A stretch of DNA of 64,000 nt, from positions 1-64,000 of the forward strand of contig JAJKJM010000083.1 of the NCBI GenBank assembly GCA_021153985.1. Direction: 5' to 3'. Below are positions 57,567 through 64,000 of the stretch, piece after piece. Made by a program: the position numbers and the translations under genes. How positions within the stretch are numbered: the stretch's first letter is position 1; every line of letters starts with the position of its first letter. Source of the DNA: Polaromonas sp. (GTDB taxonomy: Bacteria; Pseudomonadota; Gammaproteobacteria; Burkholderiales; Burkholderiaceae_C). A model generated the notes under the pieces. It had not been told where the DNA came from, did not search any database, and saw only the letters and a list, made by a program, of their open reading frames with translations.

Positions 57567-58748
57567 TCACCTGCCTTGCGGCGCGGGCGCTTGCCGCCAC
57601 GAAGCGGCCGCGCCCATGAGCAGCAGGGCAGGGCCCAGCCAAAGCCCGGCGTTCAGAGAACCGGTGTGGTCGGTGATCCAGCCGGCCAGCAGCGGCCCGA
57701 TCGATTGGCCCAGTGAAAAGCTGGCCGTCAGCAAGGCCAGGCCCCAGGTGAGCGACGAGGCAGACAGCAGGCGCTGGGCCACCACGCTTACGGCAGCCGG
57801 CCCAGCCATGAAGCTGGCACCAAAGATCAGCGCAGAGACGATGACCGCCCAAGGCTCGGGCCAAATCAGCGCGGGCACTGTGCCCACGGCCACCATGAGG
57901 CAAACCAGTGCGAAGCCACGCCCTGTTTTCAGGCGGCTCAGCAGCCGCCCCCACAGCGGGCTGGCCAGCAGCGACGCGCCGCCAATCAGCGCAAAGAAAG
58001 CCATGGTCAACCCGGCGCCAAAACCCAGACGCTGCAGCAGCGCAATCATGAAGGTCATGTAGCCGACATAGCCCGCGCCGTAAAACAGGTTGGCCAGCAG
58101 GCTGGGGCCGATGGCCCGGCCCACCGGCGTGGCGGTTGCTGTGGGGCGGCCAGGCGACTGCCTGATGCACTGGCGCGCCGCCAGCCATGCCAGCGCGGAG
58201 GCCGCGGGAGAGCCCAAGCCCATTAACAACCAGGCCAGCCGCCAACTGGGCCCTGCGCCGTCCGCATGGGCCAGCGGAATGAGGGTTCCGGCCAGGACCA
58301 CGCCCAGGCCTGAGCCCGCAAAGTAAATTGACAACGCGGTGGCCGCGCGGCCTGGCATGGCGCTGGCTGCCAGCGCGCTGCCCAGCACGAACGCCACGGC
58401 CGTCGCGAGCCCCCCGATAGCGCGCACGCTCAGCAACAACGCAAAGCTCGAAGGCCATGCGGTAGCCATCAACGCGAGTGCGCTGGCCACCATGGCCGCC
58501 GTAAAGACTTTAAGCCGGCCGAAACGCGCGCCCAGCCAGGCGGCCAGCAATGCGCCGGCAAGGTAGCCGATGGCATTGCTGGTGTTGAGTGCGCCGGCTT
58601 CAGCAAAGCTCCAGTTGAATTCAGCCTGCATGGGCGGCAGCAGCAGGGCGTAGGCAAAGCGCGTAAAGCCGAGCGCCACCAGTGGCGAGAGCGCCAGGCC
58701 CAGCGCCGCGCCCAGGCCCGGCCAGCGGCGGGGAGCATCTGCAGGCAT
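57567..58748 (-). CDS. YbfB/YjiJ-family MFS transporter
   Basis: The 393-aa inner-membrane protein has about twelve hydrophobic helices. The family start is PLVALGFTRFAYALLLPPMQAEFNWSFAEAGALNTSNAIGYLAGALLAAWLGARFGR, a strong YbfB/YjiJ signature. The ATG at 58748 gives MPADAPRRWPG and is seven bases after the gntR stop, so the two form an operon. The transported compound is unknown; control by a GntR regulator suggests a carbon or nitrogen source, perhaps related to the racemase cluster on the other strand. Confidence 0.9.
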   Translation of the reverse strand: MPADAPRRWPGLGAALGLALSPLVALGFTRFAYALLLPPMQAEFNWSFAEAGALNTSNAIGYLAGALLAAWLGARFGRLKVFTAAMVASALALMATAWPSSFALLLSVRAIGGLATAVAFVLGSALAASAMPGRAATALSIYFAGSGLGVVLAGTLIPLAHADGAGPSWRLAWLLMGLGSPAASALAWLAARQCIRQSPGRPTATATPVGRAIGPSLLANLFYGAGYVGYMTFMIALLQRLGFGAGLTMAFFALIGGASLLASPLWGRLLSRLKTGRGFALVCLMVAVGTVPALIWPEPWAVIVSALIFGASFMAGPAAVSVVAQRLLSASSLTWGLALLTASFSLGQSIGPLLAGWITDHTGSLNAGLWLGPALLLMGAAASWRQAPAPQGR

Positions 58749-58755
58749 GGAAAAC

Positions 58756-59496
58756 TCAGGCGGGCCGCGTAAACAGCGCGACGAGGTCGATCTCGGGCGC
58801 GTTGGTGTCGCGTTGCAGCTTGACCTCGGCGCCGTGCAGGTGCGCACTCATCAGCGTGCAGGCGCGTTCGCTGTCGCCGGTTTCAAGCGCGGTGAGGATG
58901 TCGTTGTGCTCGTCGAAGGAGCACACGTTGTGGCCCAGCGAGTCATACAGCGCAATCATCAGGGTGGTTCGCGCGATCAGGCTGCGCAGGATGTCTTCGA
59001 GCTCGGTGTTGCCCAGCAGGCGCGCCACCTGCAGGTGGTATTCGCCCGACAGGCGCACCCACTTGGACCACTCGCCGGCGCTGTAGGCCGCGTGTTCCTG
59101 CTCGACCAGCTTGCGCACGGCCGCCAGTGATTCCGGCGAGGCCTTCTTGCCGAGGGCGCGAATGATGCCGTTCTCGATTAGCTGGCGGGCCTCGAAAACC
59201 TGGCGCATTTCTTCCGGGCCGGGCTGCGCAATGATCGCGCCCTTGTTGTGCTGCAGCTCGATGACCTTGTCGCCCGCCAGGCGCACGAACACGCGGCGCA
59301 GCAGCGAGCGGTTGACGCCGAAGGCCTCGCACAGACGCGTCTCCACCAGCCGCGTGCCCGGCGGCAGGCGGTGCGACAGCACGGCCTCCACGATGGCGTG
59401 GCGCACGCGGTTTTCCTCGGCCAGCTCATTGAGCGAGGCTTCGGAAGGGGCGTCCTGGGGAGGGGCAGCGGTTGGATTTTTTCGGGGTCGGGCCAT
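58756..59496 (-). CDS. GntR-family regulator (FCD/FadR subgroup)
   Basis: The 246-aa protein has the GntR helix-turn-helix (NRVRHAIVEAVLSHRLPPGTRLVETRLCEAFGVNRSLLRRVFVRLAGDKVIEL) and a FCD-type ligand domain with EARQLIENGIIRALGKK and EHNDILTALETGDSERACTLMSAHL. These regulators bind small carboxylates, often via a metal. Two identical palindromes in the gap to the racemase gene (59564 and 59664) are its likely sites. It is divergent from the racemase-peptide transporter operon. Confidence 0.92.
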   Translation of the reverse strand: MARPRKNPTAAPPQDAPSEASLNELAEENRVRHAIVEAVLSHRLPPGTRLVETRLCEAFGVNRSLLRRVFVRLAGDKVIELQHNKGAIIAQPGPEEMRQVFEARQLIENGIIRALGKKASPESLAAVRKLVEQEHAAYSAGEWSKWVRLSGEYHLQVARLLGNTELEDILRSLIARTTLMIALYDSLGHNVCSFDEHNDILTALETGDSERACTLMSAHLHGAEVKLQRDTNAPEIDLVALFTRPA

Positions 59497-59563
59497 GGCA
59501 ATTTATGAAAACCAGGCTAGATGGTGCCACAAAATTTTCTTGACGGTCACCATTTATTCAATT

Positions 59564-59574
59564 ATTGTGACAAT
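59564..59574. promoter_or_regulatory. GntR operator, first copy, ATTGTGACAAT
   Basis: The 11-base palindrome lies in the gap between the divergent gntR and racemase genes, 68 bases from the GntR start. An identical copy is exactly 100 bases downstream. FadR-subgroup regulators bind short palindromes of TTGTnnACAA type. Confidence 0.6.
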
Positions 59575-59663
59575 CATTAAATTAAATGTAGCAATAAATC
59601 TCAAGCCAAATCCCTGAAACAACCTGAGATCCCTCTAATGGTGCAGAGATAAAGGGGAGGCAA

Positions 59664-59674
59664 ATTGTGACAAT
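59664..59674. promoter_or_regulatory. GntR operator, second copy, overlapping the racemase start
   Basis: Identical ATTGTGACAAT; its GTG at positions 4-6 is the start codon of the racemase gene. Binding here could block initiation or transcription in the 5' part. The spacing of exactly 100 bases from the first copy allows looping. Confidence 0.6.
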
Positions 59675-60422
59675 CCGAGAAAAAATGCGAATCCAGCTGA
59701 TCAATCCCAACACCACAACCGCCATGACCGAGAAGATGGCGGTGGCCGCCCGTGAGGTCGCAGCTGCCGGAACGCACATCCTGGCCGTACAGTCCGCCAC
59801 CGGCCCGGCGTCCATTGAAAGCGCCACCGACGAAGCCATGGCCTTGCCCGGCCTGCTGGCGCAAATCCGCGCCGGCGAGGCGGCCGGGGTGGACGCCCAT
59901 GTGATCGCCTGCTTCGGCGACCCGGGCTTGCGCGCCGCGCGCGAAACGGCCAACGCGCCGGTGATCGGCATTGCCGAAGCCGCCATGCAGATGGCCTGCC
60001 TGGTGTCCGCCTCTTTCAGCGTGGTCACCACGCTGGCGCGCACTGTGCCCACCGCGCACCGCCTGCTTGAGGACTACGGCATGAAGTCGCGCTGCCGCCG
60101 GGTGCGTGCCACCGGCATCGCCGTGCTGGAGCTGGAGGCGCAGACCAGCGATTTGCTGCGGCAAAAAATCGGCGACGAATGCCGGCGCGCCCTGGCCGAA
60201 GACGGCGTGGGCGCCATCGTGCTGGGCTGCGCCGGCATGGCCGACCTGTGCACTGAACTGACGGAACAGCTGGGCGTGCCTGTCATTGACGGCGTGACCG
60301 CGGCCGTGAAGCTGGCTGAAGCACTCGCCGCACTCCAGATACGCACCAGCAAGCGCGGCGACTACGCGTTGCCTTCCATCAAACCCTATGCCGGCGTGAT
60401 GGCGCAATTTGCGCCGGCCTGA
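59667..60422 (+). CDS. Asp/Glu/hydantoin racemase-family protein
   Basis: The 251-aa protein has MRIQLINPNTTTAMTEKM and the racemase pair of Cys (VIACFGDPG and VLGCAGMADL), one on each half, as in allantoin/hydantoin racemases. GGGAGG at 59655-59660 lies six bases before GTG 59667, so I take GTG as the start; ATG 59685 is the alternative but has no clear site. The GTG codon is within a GntR palindrome. It heads the operon with the peptide-type ABC transporter and may racemise or rearrange the imported compound. Confidence 0.85.
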   Translation: MTIREKMRIQLINPNTTTAMTEKMAVAAREVAAAGTHILAVQSATGPASIESATDEAMALPGLLAQIRAGEAAGVDAHVIACFGDPGLRAARETANAPVIGIAEAAMQMACLVSASFSVVTTLARTVPTAHRLLEDYGMKSRCRRVRATGIAVLELEAQTSDLLRQKIGDECRRALAEDGVGAIVLGCAGMADLCTELTEQLGVPVIDGVTAAVKLAEALAALQIRTSKRGDYALPSIKPYAGVMAQFAPA

Positions 60423-60496
60423 GTTTTCTTTACCTTCCGTTCCCTTCCGTTCAACAGCACTTCCTTACTTCAACACCAACCCAGAAGGACTCCGCG

Positions 60497-62083
60497 ATGA
60501 AGCTCTCCTCACTCAAACGCACGGCCATGGGCCTTGCCGCCTGCGCGCTCATGTCGGCCGCGGGCGCCGCGACCTTCACCTGGTCTTCCAACCTGGATGC
60601 GCTGTCCATGGACCCGCATTCGACCAATAACAGCTTTACCAACGCGTTTGTCAGCAACATCTATGAATCGCTGGTGCGCTTTAACGACAAGCTGCAGATA
60701 GAGCCCGCGCTGGCCACCTCCTGGAAGGTCGTCAGCCCCACCGTCTGGCGCTACACCCTGCGCCAGGGCGTGAAGTTCCACAACGGCGAGACTTTTGACG
60801 CCGACGACGTGGTGTTCTCCTGGCAGCGCGTCAATACGCCGGGCTCGCTGGTCAAGGGCAACCTCAGCGACCTGAAAGACGTGCGCAAGGTCGACGCCTA
60901 CACGGTCGATGTGGAAACCCACTCGCCGCTGCCCACGCTGAACAACGAAATGGTGCAGCTGCTGATCATGGACAAAGGCTGGTCCGAACAGAACCGCGCT
61001 ACAGAGGCCAGCGACCTGGGCCGGCAAAAAGAAAACTTCGCCAACCGCAACGCCAACGGCACCGGCCCCTTCAAGCTGGTAGGGCGCGAAGTTGACACCC
61101 GCACCACGCTGGCGGCCAACACCGGCTGGTGGGACAAGCCCAAACACAACCTGACCGAGGTGTTGTTCACGCCCATCAAATCGGACGCGACCCGCACGTC
61201 GTCGTTGATCAGCGGCGGCATCGACGCCTCCATCAGCGTGCCGCTGCAGGATGTGCCGCGCCTCAAGTCCATCTCCACGCTGGAGGTGGTGCAGGGCCCC
61301 GAGCTGCGCACCATCTTCATGGGTATGGACCAGAGCCGCGACGAGCTGCTGTACAGCGATGTCAAAGGCAAGAACCCCTTCAAGGACCTGCGCGTTCGCC
61401 AGGCGCTCTACCAGGCCATCGACGTGGAGGCGCTCAAGCGCTCTGTCATGCGCGGTGCCTCCTGGCCGGCCGGCAACCTGTTGTCGCCCTACCTCAACGG
61501 CTCGCCCGTGAGCCTCAACAAACGCCTGCTGCCTTTCAACCCCGAGGCCTCCAAAGCGCTGCTCAAGGAAGCTGGCTACCCCAATGGTTTCACCGTGGGC
61601 ATGCAGTGCCCCAATGACCGCTATGTCTACGACGAGGCCCTGTGCCTGGCGATGTCGTCCATGCTCGCCAAGGTCGGCATCAAGACCAATCTGATGATCG
61701 AGCCCACCGTCAAGTGGAGCGTGCGCCTGAACTCGAACGACGTGTCGCTCTACATGGTCGGCCATGCCGGCTTGCCCATGGCCGACGTCTACGGCCTGCT
61801 CAAGGATGTGGTCGCGACGCGCACGGGCAAGGAAGGCTCACTCAACGCAGGCAAATACTCCAACCCGAAATTCGACGCCTACCTGCCGCAGATCGCCAGC
61901 GAGATCGACCCGGCCAAACGGGCCAAACTGATTGAAGAGGCCGTCACCATTGAGCGCAACGACGTCTCCCACATCCCGCTGCACCAGCAGCCCGTGACCT
62001 GGGCCGCGCGCAAAGGCATCTCGCTGTCGCAGGCGCCTGACAACCAGATGCGCCTGTGGCTGGTGCAGGTGCACGGCAAGTGA
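60497..62083 (+). CDS. Peptide/nickel-type ABC substrate-binding protein (family 5)
   Basis: The 528-aa periplasmic receptor has a signal peptide (KRTAMGLAACALMSAAGA-ATFTW). It shows the SBP family 5 pattern: SLVRFNDKLQIEPALATSWKVVSPTVWRYTLRQGVKFHNGETFDADDVVFSWQRV, and the later FNPEASKALLKEAGYPNGF and GYPNG segments. Typical for dipeptide (DppA) and related binding proteins. It is 74 bases after the racemase gene and 58 bases before the DppB-like gene. The ligand may be a hydantoin, dipeptide or related amide. Confidence 0.93.
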   Translation: MKLSSLKRTAMGLAACALMSAAGAATFTWSSNLDALSMDPHSTNNSFTNAFVSNIYESLVRFNDKLQIEPALATSWKVVSPTVWRYTLRQGVKFHNGETFDADDVVFSWQRVNTPGSLVKGNLSDLKDVRKVDAYTVDVETHSPLPTLNNEMVQLLIMDKGWSEQNRATEASDLGRQKENFANRNANGTGPFKLVGREVDTRTTLAANTGWWDKPKHNLTEVLFTPIKSDATRTSSLISGGIDASISVPLQDVPRLKSISTLEVVQGPELRTIFMGMDQSRDELLYSDVKGKNPFKDLRVRQALYQAIDVEALKRSVMRGASWPAGNLLSPYLNGSPVSLNKRLLPFNPEASKALLKEAGYPNGFTVGMQCPNDRYVYDEALCLAMSSMLAKVGIKTNLMIEPTVKWSVRLNSNDVSLYMVGHAGLPMADVYGLLKDVVATRTGKEGSLNAGKYSNPKFDAYLPQIASEIDPAKRAKLIEEAVTIERNDVSHIPLHQQPVTWAARKGISLSQAPDNQMRLWLVQVHGK

Positions 62084-62141
62084 TGCGGCAGGGCGGTGTG
62101 ATGTCAAACCAGATGCATGCCGCCCGCCCACTGGAGCAATC

Positions 62142-63113
62142 ATGATGCTGCGCTTTCTTTTGGGACGCCTGGCCAATGCGGCCGTGGTCATGGTGCTGGT
62201 GTCCATGCTGTCGTTTTCCCTCTTCAACTTCATCGGTGACCCTGTGAGCAACCTGGTCGGGGAAAACGCGACGGTGAATGAGCGTGACGCCATGCGCCAC
62301 GCGCTGGGGCTGGACCAGCCGCTGCCGCTGCAATACCTCAAGTTCGTCGGCCGCGCGGTGCAGGGCGAGTTCGGCGTGTCCTACCGCAACATCGAGCCAG
62401 TGTCGCGCGTGATCGCCAGCCGGCTGCCCGCCACGCTGGAGCTCAGCCTGGTCGCAGCCGTGCTGGCCCTGGGCGTGGGCATCCCGATGGGGGTGTATGC
62501 GGGACTCAAACCGCGCTCCTTGCTGACGCGTGGCCTCCAGGTGCTCTCGCTGGTCGGCATCTCGGTGCCGTCCTTTGTCACCGGCATCATCCTGATCCTG
62601 ATCTTTTCGATCTACCTGAACTGGCTGCCATCTTTCGGCCGCGGCGACACCGTCATGCTGGGCGCGTGGAGCACCGGCTTCCTGTCGGCCAGCGGCTGGA
62701 AGTCCTTGCTGATGCCGGCCGTTACGCTGGCGCTGTTCCAGCTCACGCTCTTCATGCGCCTGACGCGCACACAGATGATGGAAGTGCTGCGCAGCGAGTA
62801 CATCAAGTTTGCGCGGGCCCGCGGCCTGCGTGAGCGCTCTATCAACTACCGCCATGCGCTGCGCAACACGCTGATCCCCATCATCACCGTCGCGGGCCTG
62901 CAGCTGGGCTCGATGATCGCGTTTTCCATCATCACCGAGACCGTGTTCCAGTGGCCCGGCCTGGGCCTGCTGATCATCCAGGCGATCAGCTTCGGCGACG
63001 TGCCGGTGATTGCCGCCTACCTGTTGCTGATCGCCTTGCTCTTCGTGGTGATCAACACGGTGGTCGATCTTCTGTATTTCGCGGTAGACCCGCGCCTGCG
63101 CGCACAGCGCTAA
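62142..63113 (+). CDS. dppB: ABC transporter permease, DppB type
   Basis: The 323-aa inner-membrane protein has about six hydrophobic helices and the permease motif EYIKFARARGLRERSINYRHALRNTLIPIITVAG (EAA loop). The N-terminal LGLDQPLPLQYLKFVGRAVQGEFGVSYRNIEPVSRVI is typical of DppB/OppB. It pairs with the next gene. GGAG precedes the ATG at 62142. It should form the pore with the DppC-type permease for import by the receptor at 60497. Confidence 0.95.
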   Translation: MMLRFLLGRLANAAVVMVLVSMLSFSLFNFIGDPVSNLVGENATVNERDAMRHALGLDQPLPLQYLKFVGRAVQGEFGVSYRNIEPVSRVIASRLPATLELSLVAAVLALGVGIPMGVYAGLKPRSLLTRGLQVLSLVGISVPSFVTGIILILIFSIYLNWLPSFGRGDTVMLGAWSTGFLSASGWKSLLMPAVTLALFQLTLFMRLTRTQMMEVLRSEYIKFARARGLRERSINYRHALRNTLIPIITVAGLQLGSMIAFSIITETVFQWPGLGLLIIQAISFGDVPVIAAYLLLIALLFVVINTVVDLLYFAVDPRLRAQR

Positions 63114-63122
63114 GGAACCGGC

Positions 63123-64000
63123 ATGAAAACCCTGATGCTGACCGCGCGCCGCTGGCGCCATTCCGACCTGGCCTGGAGCCTGGGCCGCTCGCCTGAGGCC
63201 TGGATCTCCGCGCTGGTGCTGCTGGCCTATCTGGGCATGGCTGTGCTCGCCCCGCTGCTGGCGCCGCAAAATCCCTTCGACCTCGCGGCGCTGGACCTCA
63301 TGGATGCGCGCATGCCCCCGGCCTGGGTGGACGGCGGCCAGCTCAAATACCTGTTCGGCACCGACGGCCAGGGGCGCGACATGGTATCCGTCATGCTCTA
63401 CGGCTTGCGCATGTCGCTGCTGGTGGGCGTGGCCTCCACGCTGCTTTCGCTGGTGGTCGGCGTCACACTGGGGCTGGTGGCCGGCTACGTGGGCGGGCGC
63501 ATCGACAACGTCATCATGCGCGCGGCCGATGTGCAGCTGAGTTTTCCAGCCATCCTGGTGGCGCTGCTGATCGATGGGCTGTCGCGCACCGTGTTGCCGC
63601 GTGCCGTGCATGAGCAGCTTTCGCTGCTGATCGTGATCGTGGCGATCGCGCTGGCCAACTGGGTGCAGTACGCGCGTACGGTGCGCGGCGTCACCATGAT
63701 CGAAAAAGACAAGGACTACGTGAATGCGGTGCGCCTGATCGGCATGGGCCGCGCGCGCATCCTGTTTCGCCACGTGCTGCCCAATATCCTGAGCCCGGTG
63801 CTGGTCATCGCCACGCTGTCTATCGGGCTGGCCGTGCTGACCGAGGCAACCCTGAGCTTCCTGGGCCTGGGCGTGCCGGCCACTTCGCCTTCGCTGGGTA
63901 CCTTGATACGCCTGGGCAATGAGGTGCTGTTTTCGGGCGAGTGGTGGATCACGGTGCTGCCGGGCCTGCTGCTGGTCGGCCTGGTGCTCAGCGTCAACCT
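63123..64000 (+). CDS. dppC: ABC transporter permease, DppC type (truncated by window end)
   Basis: The partial frame of 292 codons begins ATG 63123 with AAGGAA upstream and stays open to the last base. It has the DppC start (SLGRSPEAWISALVLLAYLGMAVLAPLLAPQNPF), FGTDGQGRDMVSVMLYGLRMSLLVG and the EAA-loop region DYVNAVRLIGMGRARILFRHVLPNILSPVL. The C-terminus is missing because the window ends. ATPase genes are expected further right. It is the second membrane subunit of the dipeptide-type transporter. Confidence 0.93.
   Translation, partial: MKTLMLTARRWRHSDLAWSLGRSPEAWISALVLLAYLGMAVLAPLLAPQNPFDLAALDLMDARMPPAWVDGGQLKYLFGTDGQGRDMVSVMLYGLRMSLLVGVASTLLSLVVGVTLGLVAGYVGGRIDNVIMRAADVQLSFPAILVALLIDGLSRTVLPRAVHEQLSLLIVIVAIALANWVQYARTVRGVTMIEKDKDYVNAVRLIGMGRARILFRHVLPNILSPVLVIATLSIGLAVLTEATLSFLGLGVPATSPSLGTLIRLGNEVLFSGEWWITVLPGLLLVGLVLSVN

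Noticed and set aside
61944-63773. A 609-codon leftward open frame opposite the peptide permease genes
   Set aside because: It is a His/Gln/Arg-rich shadow of a GC-rich gene in the opposite frame with no family pattern; the forward frames carry clear DppB/DppC motifs.

Overview
The window looks like a chromosomal segment from a GC-rich betaproteobacterium of the order Burkholderiales, most likely family Comamonadaceae and Polaromonas- or Rhodoferax-like. The reasons are the mnmG-rsmG-lysE-parA-parB block with parS sites, many orphan Bug-type (TTT) and Liv-type substrate-binding proteins, LysR, TetR and GntR regulators paired with small catabolic operons, and several dispersed intergenic repeats of a kind I associate with that family. 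The genus is inference. I saw no rRNA or tRNA genes, insertion sequences, prophage or CRISPR array.

Layout. 0.2-7.8 kb: a beta-class GST, an AsmA-like protein, a DUF1328 peptide, a transglutaminase-like protein, a class II aldolase/BASS transporter operon with a divergent Crp/Fnr regulator, a lipoprotein and a YkgJ-type cysteine-cluster protein. 7.9-11.8 kb: a TTT receptor, an HxlR regulator divergent from an SMR pump and an azoreductase-like flavoprotein, a secreted ClpP-like protein and an FMN reductase. 11.8-12.6 kb: a Phd/VapC-type toxin-antitoxin pair. 12.6-19.8 kb: the chromosome maintenance and partition block (mnmG, rsmG, lysE-type exporter, parA, two hydrolases, parB), with a perfect parS inside mnmG and a one-mismatch parS inside rsmG. 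20-28.6 kb: a histidine kinase, D-lactate dehydrogenase-type oxidase, EF-hand protein, PduO-type adenosyltransferase, CysB-like regulator, thioesterase and a second AsmA-like protein. 28.8-31.4 kb: a tandem duplication of a Liv-type receptor gene that includes its upstream element and terminator. 31.5-37.2 kb: a nucleobase permease, a TetR / 37-aa membrane peptide / hydrolase operon with paired operators, an RNase H-like protein with a LysR gene, and an NmrA-like protein. 37.3-39.3 kb: acetoacetyl-CoA synthetase.

39.3-50.5 kb is the most system-like region. A branched-chain-type ABC transporter is split over two divergent operons. livM-livG-livF plus a strange short ATPase without an ABC signature lie on the minus strand. 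An RpiR regulator, an IolC-type kinase fused to a DUF2090 aldolase-like domain, a beta-hydroxyacid dehydrogenase, the substrate-binding protein, livH and two SDR dehydrogenases lie on the plus strand. Two identical-pattern operators (AGAA-N6-TTCT) sit between them. Together they suggest uptake and oxidation of a polyol or inositol-like substrate; the actual substrate is unknown.

50.5-64 kb: a class V aminotransferase, a DMT exporter, a LysR regulator, a TTT receptor translationally coupled to an aspartoacylase-like deacylase, a flavin reductase, an M14 peptidase, a GntR-MFS operon, and a divergent racemase followed by a dipeptide-type ABC transporter (SBP, DppB, DppC) that runs off the window. 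Two exact 11-bp palindromes 100 bp apart probably bind the GntR protein.

A recurring theme is a roughly 50-65 bp interspersed repeat found between genes at five places. Two further copies appear to have become protein-coding, one as an internal stretch of acetoacetyl-CoA synthetase and one as a signal-peptide core.
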